NCBI RefSeq assembly: GCF_950023065.1
Contig: NC_088680.1
Span: 10,094,559-10,158,558, forward strand
Source of the DNA: Planococcus citri
Taxonomy: Eukaryota; Arthropoda; Insecta; Hemiptera; Pseudococcidae
Direction: 5' to 3'
DNA: 64,000 bases
The position numbers were made by a program, and so were the translations under genes. Below the pieces are notes generated by a model. It was not told the DNA's origin. It made no database searches and was given only the letters and a program-made list of their open reading frames with translations. The first letter of the stretch is position 1; the number at the start of each line of letters is the position of its first letter. Shown piece by piece: positions 48,961 through 58,944 of the stretch.

Positions 48961-49538
48961 AGTCTTTCCGCCTACTCCGTTCCGTATAGCTGGGTAAATT
49001 AGTCATGTGGGGCTTATTTTTCTAATAGATTGTCTCGGCAGCTTCAATCCCTCGTGTTAATTCTAATTACTTTTAGCAAATTGGTTAATTTGTTTTTAAA
49101 ATAGTATATTTTCGCGTCGCGATGTTATTTATTTATTTATACACGCCGTCCAAATGGAAAACTTGTTCGGTATTTTTTCGCGTCGAAGGAAAAATGTTTT
49201 AATTTGAATAACACAACGTTTTATCGTATACTCGTAATATAATAATATAGCTTTCTGTGTGTATGTTTTTTTCCCTCATCCATACCGCAACAACTGCGAA
49301 AAGATATGGAACGAAGAATATATAAATATTGTTTCTGAATGAAGCAGAGAAAAACTTCTCTTATTAAATGTTCGCTGGAGCCGGAGCCGAGTCGAATTTA
49401 TTCAGCTATATCTTCTTTTCTTTTCTTTTTCCCTGCTTTTCACCCCCACCCTCGCCCCCCTCACCTTCCAATTCCTTATATTGTAAGTATATAGAAATCT
49501 TACTTGGCAACTTTTCGACGAGTAAATTTACTGCCAAA
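48961..49538. promoter_or_regulatory. possible bidirectional promoter interval
   Basis: This is unique, repeat-free DNA between two divergent candidate first exons. It contains TTAATTCTAATTACTTTTAG and CGCGTCGCGATG words, and a TATATAAATA at 49319-49328, about 210 bp before the plus-strand ATG. A donor-like GTAAGTAT at 49481-49488 could end a 5' untranslated exon. Confidence 0.25.
49319..49328 (+). promoter_or_regulatory. candidate TATA box
   Basis: TATATAAATA; about 30-40 bp later runs unique sequence leading towards the plus-strand candidate exon. Support is positional only. Confidence 0.2.
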
Positions 49539-49661
49539 ATGGGTAGCTTTTTCGGTAGCGTTACGAATCTGCAACAGAAAGCGAAACAAAACAAGAGTAA
49601 ATTACTAACGAGGTTAAAAGAATTAATTAAATCGGTGATTGAGTCGAGATCATCGGAAAGG
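49539..49661 (+). CDS. candidate first coding exon with MG-type N-terminus
   Basis: ATG at 49539 lies in a good initiation context (GCCAAAATGGG). The frame runs 41 codons to a donor, GGAAAGG followed by GTAAGAG, at 49661/49662 in phase 0. The product starts MGSFFGSVTNLQQKAKQNKS and continues as a basic amphipathic helix-like segment ending SRSSER. A glycine at position 2 with serine at position 6 or 7 fits the N-myristoylation pattern, and the following basic helix would suit membrane association. The frame also continues past the donor to 49742, so an unspliced short protein cannot be excluded. No family is recognised. Confidence 0.35.
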
Positions 49662-50803
49662 GTAAGAGAGGTGCGATGGCAAAGCGAGGAAATACCAATA
49701 AAAAGAACACCTCGAGGCGAATTCATTCGTAGCAACAAATGAGAGAACCTAACCCTCATGTTCTTTTATATGAAATTGTAGCATAAAATACCACAGGTTG
49801 GTGTTAGTGGAGGGCCATGAGAGGGGAGGGAGGGCAAACAGAAAAGAAGAAATCATATCTGTCAAACAATAAACCATCACACTCAAACGATCACGTTTCA
49901 CATCGCAGTCGCAGGGAAGAGGGCAAGGGGTGGGTTGGAAGCTGAGGCGAGAAATTTTGAATTACAACAGAGAGACTGAAGTTATATATTCGAATAAAAT
50001 CGATTTAAAAGTTTCATTTCGTCGGGAAATTATTCGCAGGAAATAATTGAATTTTATTGAATTGATTCGCGCTTTGAAGTGTTTCCGCGACGAGCATCTT
50101 TGGGTACAATATTATTTACCCTTAGGTATTTGGAGCGCTAATAAAATTGTGAAAACCCCAACTTCCATAACCGATCCATAAGCTCGCGGTTATTTCTCGA
50201 TACTGGAGAATGATGAAGAAGAAAAAAAAAACTTATCCGATTATGGAAAACTCGCGCTATTAAATTTTTCTCCCGACGCGTATATTTTTTTCTTCTTCTT
50301 CGCTCGGTGCTTTATTTCGACTAAAAATTTACTATCGTATTCTTATATATATTTTTCTGCTTCTTCTTGATCTTATGTTGTAGAAATTTTCTCGGTTTTT
50401 GATAAAACGAGTCGCGCTTTTGCTGTTTTTTTTTTTGCAGGTACGCCTGTTTCGAATTTCAAAAGAACAAATCGGCTCAATATTTCGACTCGTGTTCGGC
50501 TTAGGTATAATTTTTTCGTATTTTCAAACGATTTTACGTATTTTTTTTTTCACCCAGAAGCAATTATGCATTTTATTCAAATACGTCTCTGATGGTTCCA
50601 TAAAAGGGGGTAGGTATACTTTGTGTAGAGTTGAGAAATTTAAGTTGATAGGTAACTTAATAAGCGAGCGAATAAATTCTAAAGAAATTTAGGTATGAGA
50701 AAATAATATCTTTTTGAGAGTATTATTTAGGGCTGGTAACCTTGGAAAGGTGAAAGAAAACCTCGTTAAATTCATTATACCTATGTATTGTCGGTCGAAT
50801 GGA
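49662..50803. other. unique non-coding DNA
   Basis: No repeat or exon recognised. The frame at 50399-50692 lacks splice support. Confidence 0.35.
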
Positions 50804-50811
50804 AAATATGG
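50804..50811. repeat. left 8-bp target duplication
   Basis: AAATATGG, repeated exactly at 51783-51790. Eight-base duplications are characteristic of hAT transposons. Confidence 0.85.
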
Positions 50812-51782
50812 CAGTGGCGAGGCGTGAGTTTTACTGGTAGGGAAGCAAGGTTGTAGTGGAAATTTTCAAAAAATGAAGTACTTAAACTTCCATATTAACC
50901 TAAGTTTTAAATCAAGGTAATTTGTATAACAAAAAAAAAAAGTAACAATGGCAACTCGTCGCATCGCTCTCGATTCGGAACTTACAGAGCTATGAACACG
51001 CGCATGCGCATAAACGCAGAACTGTAAATAAGAATTAGCAAACAACTAGAAGCAAGCCAGGGCTGTAAGGTAATTTATGTTGGTAAATTACGGCGGTATT
51101 TTACCGTATTTTACGGTATTTTACCAGAAATTTATTTTCGTATTTTACCATAATTTACCAAAAAGCCAAATTAACACTTTTTTTCCATCTTTCCTTCATA
51201 AATTAAAATTTCCAAAAAATGTACATGGAAAATTTTCTATAATCTTTAATAACACCTAAAACAGATGAAAATTCACTTCCGAGGCAGGTCAGAAGTTCAG
51301 AATTTCGAAGTCAAACTACAAAAAATAACTCTTCATATCCAAATTAGTAAAATACCATAAATACCGTAAAATACCATATTTTACCGTATTTTACCGCCGT
51401 ATTTTACCAGTGAATAAATTACGGTAATTTAACAGCCCTAGAAGCAACTAGCGAGTTGCTTCCGAAGAATCACCGTTCGACGCTCTAACGCACGCCTTAA
51501 GGATGGCAAACATGATTCTTTTTTCCCTTGAAAGTTGAAACTGGTTTTTTGGAAGCTATGTACAGCTTGCTTCCAACACACAGATTTATGATTTTTGTTG
51601 GTAATAGAAAAGGTGCATCGGATGTCATTTAAACAAGATAATATTCTCGATAGTTTTAAAATATTTTTTTATATTTTATTGTCGATTTGTACTGATATTT
51701 TTTAATTAATATAATTTTCTACAACTCGGAAACTTTAAAGGGAAGCATTGCTTCCCTTGCTTCCATGGACGCTTCGCCACTG
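50812..51782. mobile_element. 971-bp non-autonomous hAT-like element
   Basis: The left end CAGTGGCGAGGCGT is matched by the inverted right end (ACGCTTCGCCACTG, one mismatch). A second inverted block, GGAAGCAAGG, lies about 18-25 bp inside each end. The 8-bp duplication AAATATGG flanks it perfectly. CAGTGGCG-type ends with 8-bp duplications are known for hAT elements. It has no transposase frame. About 380 bp of its length is a later insertion (51056-51438), so the original element was nearer 580 bp. Confidence 0.88.
51056..51438. mobile_element. 383-bp inverted-repeat element nested in the hAT-like element
   Basis: The left end includes CAGGGCTGT and the right end ACAGCCC. The arms pair through GGTAAATTACGGCGGTATTT and its complement. 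The 9-10-bp word (C)TAGAAGCAA flanks it on both sides (51047-51055 and 51439-51447), which gives an empty site within the host element. The CAGGG-type end again suggests hAT, although the duplication looks one base longer than expected. Its interior is rich in GGTAAA/TTTACC words like the minisatellite at 31.2 kb. Confidence 0.75.
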
Positions 51783-51790
51783 AAATATGG
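51783..51790. repeat. right 8-bp target duplication
   Basis: AAATATGG, identical to 50804-50811. Confidence 0.85.
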
Positions 51791-52540
51791 CGGAGGTTTT
51801 AACGGGAATTATTCATTTTTTTTTATTGGCTGAAAATGTGAGTTTTGATGGGAAAATAATGGATGGATCCGATGTTCGATTTTTTAGAACATTGTGTGGT
51901 ATTTGAATAGAATGATTTTGGAGTCTAATCGAGTTTTTTCGTCTTTTTGATGTGGTTTTGCAGATCTGAAGAGACCCTAATAAATTTTTCAAAAAAAATT
52001 TTACTTATTCAAATTTCAGAATTCATTTCTATTTTTTTTTTTTTTCTAAGAAAAGTCAATTATTCTCGAATTTACAATCTTTCTACTATTTTTAGAGAAA
52101 TTCAGTCTTCCTCAATGAATTTCTAAAGTGCAAAAAAACCTTATCAGAAATGAAAAAATTTGTAGACTCTGAAAAATGTTCAACTTTCTCTTCTCAAAAA
52201 AATTGAACATTTACCACTCTCAGAATTTTTCATGTCATAAATTTGAGAAAATAGGACGGTAAAGAAAGAGTTTTAAAAATCTTAATAGTAACTTTTGCAC
52301 AATTTTCACTTTTTCTGCCAAAGAAGAAAACTTCCGAAAGCTTTTTGAGGAAGGGGATCAAGTGTCTGAAATCTTAATTTGATGAGATCCTTTTTTCTGA
52401 CTCTTTGAAAAAATGAAATAAAAATTCAAACAAAAAAGGTATTAGAAAAATGTAGGGATGTCCTTTAATTATTAATGAAAAATTTTGAATCCACAAAGAT
52501 GAGTTACAAAATTCCCTCTTTATTATTCAGTTTATGTACA
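51791..52540. other. AT-rich non-coding DNA
   Basis: No feature recognised up to the LINE remnant. Confidence 0.4.
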
Positions 52541-53081
52541 TATGTTCCCAACCACATTGGAATCACTGGAAACGAAATTGTTGATACTTATGCAAAATCT
52601 GCAACTACCTACTCTTTCTCCCCTTACCATCATCACAGCTGACGACATAAAATCTTTTCTCACTCAAAATACATGTATATACATGAATTGGCAAAATTTC
52701 TGGTCCCAACAAACAGCCAACAAGCTCTTTCAACATAAAAAATCAGTTCATCCTTAGAAAAACCTCTCCCACTTGAATAGACTTGAAGAAGTTATCTTGA
52801 CAAGACTGAGAATTGGACACACCAAAATCACACATAACCATCTTTACCTGAAAGTCCCTAAGCCCTGGTGTCAATTTTGCTAATCTGAACCCATTTCTGT
52901 TCAACACCTACTATTCTATTGTTCCCATTTACTCCAAGATCGATTATCTCTTCAAATAGATAAAAACTCTCTCTCCATTCCTGACAACCCCTCCGAAATG
53001 GAAAAATTTATTACTCTTGTTAAAAAAACACAACCTGACAAATTAATTCAATGTAATCTGACGTGGGGTGTAATAATCTAG
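52541..53081 (+). pseudogene. LINE 3' end: RNase H tail and CCHC motif, decayed
   Basis: YVPNHIGITGNEIVDTYAK (from 52541) matches the conserved end of the RNase H domain of jockey/R1/I-type LINEs, normally W-V-P-x-H-x-G-I-x-G-N-E-x-A-D-x-x-A-K. A shift of one base then leads to LTRLRIGHTKITHNHLYL, the usual R-L-R-x-G-H-T/S block, and to a CX2C...HX4C zinc motif (WCQFC, then HLLFYC, from 52866). In-frame stops at about 52755 and 52881, plus the frameshift, show decay. The element ends at a stop near 53081, followed by C and A runs. Reverse transcriptase and endonuclease are absent, so this is a strongly 5'-truncated copy. Confidence 0.88.
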
Positions 53082-54290
53082 TAATTATAAACACCTCCCC
53101 CCCCCAAAAAAAAAGAGCAGGTATTTCAAATTTTTTTACAAATTTTGAAAAATTGAAAAATTCAAGTGCATGGTATCTCTTTAAAAAAGATCAACTCTCC
53201 CCCCTTCTCTTTTCCTTTCCCTTATCATTCAAGGAGACATATATATATTTTTTGTTGATAATTTCATGAACTCTTTATAGACAATGAATTGAGTCTAATT
53301 TTCAATCATGCATGTTTAAAATTTTGATAGAACCGAGCAAACAATTGTACAATTTCCTCAAGGAACATGGAAGAAATTTAAAAAGCTCTTCAAATTTGAA
53401 TTCAATCATTCATCGACACCCTTTAAAAATTAAAAGTGGCCAAATTAAAAAATATTTATTTTTTTCCATAGATGGGCTGATTCTCAACTTTCCCTGAAAT
53501 TTTAATGAAGATCCTCAAAAAGATTTGATACAGCTTTAGAGCTTTTAAAATCAACAATCGTTCAAACATTCCCGCCTCCTCTTCTCTCCTTAGTTCTCAA
53601 CACGAAAACTTGAGAAAAAAACTCATTAAAAATATTTTTTGCTCTTTAAATATACTTAATACATAAGGAATCAATTTTCAACTTTTTACGAATGTTGAAA
53701 TAGGTAGGTAACCTCTGCAAATAATTATAATAATTTCTCATCAAACCTCCCTCTCACCCTCCTCCAAAATTCAAAGCTGATAAATTTCTCTGTTTTTGAA
53801 AGTTTAAGGGAGCTCCATGAAAATTTATGAAATCCTCTCAAATGATGTGTTGGAAATTTAAGAGCTCTTATGAGCTAAAAATTTGAACTTAAAATGTTGT
53901 AGCTGTGAGCTTTTTGTCTCGGTTGGGGGGGGGGTGGCGGAGGAGGTTGAATACAGATTTGAAGAACTAGATTTTATACTTTTATAAAAAAAAACATTTC
54001 GTAGTAAAGGTTTAAAGCATCAGAACAATAAAATTGATGATGGTGAAATTGCATAACCAGCTTTCCATGAATACAGCAAGCATTTTTTGAAGAAAAAATG
54101 ATGAACTTTTTTGAAAAATTCGAAGTTGCTGCCGAATTTCAAAAAATGAAGTCCAAATGAATCATTTATAGTTTTGAGGTTTTGGGTTTGAATTTTTCCA
54201 GGCAAAATTACGTTTCCAAATTACCTAAAAAATATTATTTACACGACTCAGTATAAAAAAATAATAAAATGAAAAAAAATCACTAAAATT
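53082..54290. other. AT-rich non-coding DNA with a family A fragment
   Basis: At about 54020-54080 the minus strand resembles the AACTGGTTATGCAATTTTAT part of family A. No gene supported. Confidence 0.35.
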
Positions 54291-55520
54291 GTATGTGAGT
54301 AGACGCAAAAAATGGCATTGAAATTGATCAAAAGTCACCAAAAAACAATACAAAATTCAGTAAAATTAAGAAAAAAAATCGAGCGTAAATAAAATTGCAT
54401 AAAAGATTGTAAAACCTTCAAAAATGCGATAAAAACACAAAAAAGCATTAAAATTTACTTTAAAAAAAATGAAATTTCAGTGAAATTTGATCAAATTGAG
54501 CGTAAAATTCATGAAAAATAGTTTAATACTTTGCAAATGCCATAAAAATTGGTCTAAAAGAAGACATTACAATTTTACTGAAAATTCATCAAAAAGTATA
54601 CACTAAATGTCATTAAAATTTTCAAAAATTTAGCACAAAGCGTAGGTGATAGACCATATGATTGAAAATCCAATAAGTACCTTGTGAAATACTCGTAAGC
54701 ACGAAAAAAAGCAAACGTATAGGTAATTCACTAAAAACTGTCAAAAATAAGTGGGATTTCATTGAAATGCGACAAAATTGTACAAAAACTGTCTAAAACA
54801 TTGTTAAAATATTGTGAAAATAGGAGGAAAAAAATAAAATGCCAGAAAATCTTACAAAGTGGAGCAAAACTTGCTTGAAACGCCGTTGAAAACAAGCAAA
54901 AATGTTGTGAAAATATCAAAAAAAACACACACTCACACACATTTAAATTCACTCTAAAAATCACCAAAAAAATCAGCGAAACCTTATTTAAAATACTGAC
55001 GAAATCGAGCAAAAATTGCTCAAAACATCGTTAATACGAATAAAGCATTCAAATTTACCGAAAATTTTTCCAAAAGCTAAAAAAATTAAGATCCTACCTA
55101 AAATTGGGTAAAAATATTTTGGAATAGTTTCAGAAAACGTGTTAAAACACTCGAAAAACAATAAAATTCATTAAAAATTAATAAAGAGCAATTAAATTGC
55201 AATGTTTGAAAGAAAATTGAACCAATACTGAGAACACCATCAAAAATTGCATGAAAATTTTTTAAAAAATTGTTGGAACGTTTATGAAAAAACCTTACCT
55301 AATAAAATTGAAATTGACTGAAAAAATTGGCAGCATAAGCAATGAAATTGTATTGAAATTTGAGTAAATTGGCATTAAAACTCGATTAAAACATTTGATT
55401 TGGACTAAAAGCAATAACCTCAAATAAAATCAAGAAAATGAATTTCACTCGATTTTATTGAAAATTGAATAAATTCGAAAAAATGCAAAGGAATAAATTA
55501 AATTATGCATTTTTTTTTTC
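54291..55520. repeat. A-rich low-complexity region
   Basis: Degenerate phrases such as AAAATTGCATAAAA, AAAATTCATGAAAA and AAAACATTGTTAAAA recur, with strong A over T bias on this strand. A fixed period is not visible. Confidence 0.6.
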
Positions 55521-56240
55521 ATTTTTATGTTCATTTATTTATTTTTATGTTTTTTTTTTTTATTTTTTTGAGAAAAACATTGTTGGTATTATACAGCAAA
55601 TTGGGTTAAAATTCTGACTTGAGGGGTTTTTCGAAACGAGAAATTCATTTCGGTATCGGTTTTTCCCCGTGATAGGTAGCATGGATCCTCCCAAAATTGT
55701 GAAATCGTACATTTTGAGACTCAAAATAGAACCAAAAATACTTTTCTGAAGAAAGTATTTTTTGATGTTTTCCGACTGATTTGAAGTTTCTGAGCACTAT
55801 AGCATCAGGCCTCACTTGTTCGTCGTTTTACGAAAAAATTGATAGTTTTTGACGAAGCAGCAACCAACATTTCAAAATGGACACTACATTCGGACGCAAT
55901 AACTTCGAATAAGTAAAAAAAAATGTATTTCACTCTTTTTCTTCAATTGTTAGAAAAATATTAAAAAATACAAAAGAGTAAGTTCGTGCATTTAATGGGG
56001 GGAGGGGTGGATTTTTGGTTACAAATGGAGTCAAAACGTTTGGTTGAAGGGTTATTTTAGACTCGAAAAATTCATTTCTGATGTCAGATTCTTTCTCCAT
56101 AATCGCTGCCTCTTCCAAAAATTTTTGACTCAGCGACTTCCAGTTAATCGAAAAAGACGTTTTACTTGAATTTTTTTTTAATTTGAAAGATTTCGAAACC
56201 AATTTCAGAACTTTAGGTAAATTGCACAATTTAATGCCCT
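55521..56240 (-). repeat. diverged copies of family A
   Basis: Read on the minus strand, 55600-55870 follows family A in order: GTGCTCAGAAAC, TCAAATCAGTCGGAAA, TTGAGTCTCAAAATGTACGA, ACCGAAATGAATTTCTCG, then CCCCTCAAGTC. A second more diverged copy is at about 56000-56240. The frame at 55930-56229 is part of it. Confidence 0.5.
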
Positions 56241-57755
56241 CAAATTATCTGGACAGTCAAGTGACTGCAGTATTTTAGTCCTCCGAACCCCCCCCCCCCC
56301 CAACAAAAAAACTGGGTCAAATTCATTATATATTGACTTCCAGCAAAATTTCCCTCATTAAACCCGAGATGAAAATCACACCGCGAAAATCGAACCTATA
56401 TACGTATTTCTCGAGTGAAAAGCCCTGCATTTCGAAATTGTTTTCTAATTTACCGAGGAACACAGCTGTTTCGAGACCATAGAAAACGGTGATTCGTGCT
56501 CGATTCGACTTTCAAACACTATCATGAACTAAAAACATAAGACGTATACGGTAATTTGAAAGTTGAAAGTTGGCTAAACTTGGAGACGGTTTTGAGAAAT
56601 GTTCCGTTTGGGTAAATGGTCGACGTAAGTAAGTATACCTAAACCTAAACCTAAAACTATATAATATACTTACTAAAGGACTTTGAAGCTTAACTATGAG
56701 AGTTGATCCGACGATGTTAGCCAGGGTCATTTAAACTTGCATTTAATTGGCTAAGTATCTAAGGAAATAATATCGGTGGGATCTTTGCTCCAAGTAGGTA
56801 GATACCTACCTACGGTTAACGTACATTGGTTTTATTCAACGATGCAGCATCACTACCTACGTACAAATATTTGGTGAAAATGAGAGGTATGAGAGGGGAG
56901 GGTACGTTCTAATACTTTCAGTGGTATTGTAAAATGTCTCCAGCATATTTTGACGAATAGGTATGGGCACCCGATTGATGAAAAACTTTCTCCATTATGC
57001 TCGGCACGTTGATTCACGACACTCGACTGGTGGAGTTGCAACAGTATTAAGCGAAATTAATTACACGGTTGCGTAATTAACTTTAAAACATAATTAAACT
57101 GTTCTGCGCGATGCGAAATCATAGTAAACTAAATTTCAAGTGTTAACAAGCTAATGATTGAAAAGTTGTTGCCGGCGAGCTGCACAACATTCGGCAGGGG
57201 AAGGGCGGAGAGAAGTGTTTTAATTTTAACTCGAGCCTTCAACAATCAAGACGCTTAAAAAGTTTCCTCTCATAATAAGACGTCAGCTTTTAAGAAAAGA
57301 GAGCTTGTTGCCTCGGTATAAAGCTTTCACTTTTTAGTTTTTTACTTTTGCTTTCCTTTCGTCCTCGTCATCGTCGTCGTCGTGATTTTTTTTCTCTTTC
57401 TTTTTTCAGTCGTAATACAAGGAACTCCGACCTCCGCCTAATTTCTACCTTTCTGTCAATCTGAATTTTCCTCATAATTACTAAACTTTCTTCTCTTCTC
57501 AGATTTCGACTCTTATACATAATTTAAAAAGCGAACTGCGAGTCGGTTTTTTTCTTCTTTTTTTTCTTCCTTTCTTTTCCCTTTTAATTCTGTCACATTT
57601 CAGATTCGTAAAAGAAATTAAAATGAAACGGATTTATATTTTAAATTACTTATTTTTTTAATTGTTATTAGATGCGCAGAAGGGTAACTTGAGGTTTTAT
57701 TGTTCGATTACGAATTGACGTGAGCGAACTTTAATTAAATATTTTATCCGCTTAC
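56241..57755. other. unique non-coding DNA, probably intronic
   Basis: The donor at 57755 would start an intron running leftwards through this stretch. 57040-57150 is AATTAATT-rich and unique. A short CCTAAA triplet repeat at about 56640-56660 is not considered telomeric. Confidence 0.35.
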
Positions 57756-57851
57756 CTCAATTGTACCGTTGCTGGGTTCTTTTGTCGACGTCTCGGCAGC
57801 TTTCCGAGCTTCCAACGATTTCAGTCTACATTTCGAACATAAAAGTCCCAT
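57756..57851 (-). CDS. candidate first coding exon with lipidated-type N-terminus
   Basis: On the minus strand ATG at 57851 (context GACAATGGG) opens a frame of exactly 32 codons ending at a canonical donor, TTGAG followed by GTAAGC, at 57756/57755, phase 0. The product starts MGLLCSKCRLKSLEARKAAE. Glycine at position 2, serine at 6 and cysteines at 5 and 8 fit dual N-myristoylation and palmitoylation, typical of small peripheral membrane proteins. The following segment is basic and helix-like, then polar. The frame is also open upstream of the ATG for about 64 codons, but those residues are of low quality. The stop of the neighbouring gene on the same strand lies about 430 bp upstream. No family can be named from 32 residues. 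Confidence 0.5.
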
Positions 57852-58149
57852 TGTCGAAGGCACACAACACACTTCAACAACGATTTTAGAACACTGGATG
57901 ATGATTTTTTTGGTCGACGAGTGTTGTCGTCGTAGTCGATCGGAAATCAAAAGCGTGAAAATGAATAACATAGACGACGGTTCAGTGTTACCATAGTTTT
58001 GGGAATTATTAACGCACGAGCTTCGAGTGAGACTGGTTTTCACGTGTTCGAGTGTAAATAAACAACTAACCTTGACTCAGATAATTGAATTATTCTTACC
58101 GGGTCAATAAAGATGACAAAAGAAAGAAGAAAGGTACACACGAGGCGTG

Positions 58150-58155
58150 TTTATT
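58150..58155 (-). promoter_or_regulatory. candidate poly(A) signal, distal
   Basis: AATAAA on the minus strand about 130 nt after the stop at 58285; a plausible end for the transcript of the 58.3-62.7 kb gene. Confidence 0.4.
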
Positions 58156-58186
58156 GAAAGAAAGAAAAATAAAAAAAAACACGATA

Positions 58187-58192
58187 TTTATT
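58187..58192 (-). promoter_or_regulatory. candidate poly(A) signal, proximal
   Basis: AATAAA on the minus strand about 95 nt after the stop at 58285. Confidence 0.4.
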
Positions 58193-58240
58193 TATATAAA
58201 TAATTTAGGTACAATTAGGTACATATTTGTACTTATACGA

Positions 58241-58261
58241 GATAGATAGGTAGGTAGGTAG
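58241..58261. repeat. GATA/GGTA microsatellite
   Basis: Two GATA units followed by three to four GGTA units in the 3' untranslated part of the minus-strand gene. Confidence 0.85.
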
Positions 58262-58284
58262 GGATTGAAAAGTGTGACTAATTT

Positions 58285-58855
58285 TCAATCCTCCTCGTCT
58301 AAAGCAGTCGAATTCGTCGAATCTAAAGATTTACCAAAATAGGGGAACTGTTCAGCAGTTCGAAGTAGAGAAGGAATCCCATCCGAGTTCAAAGCTCCAT
58401 AAAACTGACTCTCCGAGTGTTGAGGACTGATCCCCAATATACCATGGGGGTTATTAATGTAGAATTTATTCACTGCTTCGTAGACTTTACTAACGGTTTG
58501 TTTGACAGCTTGATCGGTGTTCTTATTTTGGTTCCTTTGGACTATTTGTACGAGGAAAGGATTGATGTGGTCGAGATCGCAAAGAACGTAAGGGAGGTTA
58601 GGAGGGAGGCAATTGACTGCTACGATGGTAGCTGTGTGGGCGTAATCGGTAAATGGGATGACTTTGGTCACGGTTAGGTGTTCTGTGACTATTTTGTATT
58701 TTGGACCGATGATGTTATCGATGAAATTACCGAGGTTACGTGTTTCTGAATCTGATTCCGGTGCTAGTGAATCGGTGGGGTCGTGGAGTGATGATGTGTA
58801 CTCGTATTCGTGTTCGCTGGGTTCCAGGATGTTTTTACGAGGTGAGTCTTCGATA
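58285..58855 (-). CDS. terminal coding exon of an unrecognised minus-strand gene
   Basis: Minus-strand tract CCACCTTTCTGTCACCAG ends at 58856, giving an acceptor; the frame then runs one base plus 189 codons to the stop at 58285. The product has an acidic, polar start (IEDSPRKNILEPSEHEYEY), then a compact-looking part with TVTKVIPFTDYAHTATIVAV, LPYVLCDLDHINPFLVQIV and VYEAVNKFYINNPHGILGIS, and a short acidic tail (ALDEED). Composition and codon use look coding. The first base completes a codon left with two bases, which is exactly the phase of the donor at 62535. A second in-phase acceptor (ATTATTTAG) lies 27 bp further upstream. No family is recognised; no membrane segment or signal peptide in this part. 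Two poly(A) signals follow within 135 nt. Confidence 0.7.
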
Positions 58856-58944
58856 CTGGTGACAGAAAGGTGGTTATTAGTGAGAATTTTACTAAATAAT
58901 TCGAAAATAATTCACGAACTAAAATCTTAATCGCTCTACGGTTA

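Noticed and set aside
56635..56660. CCTAAA repeats as an interstitial telomere
   Set aside because: Only three units, and the usual arthropod telomere unit is CCTAA.
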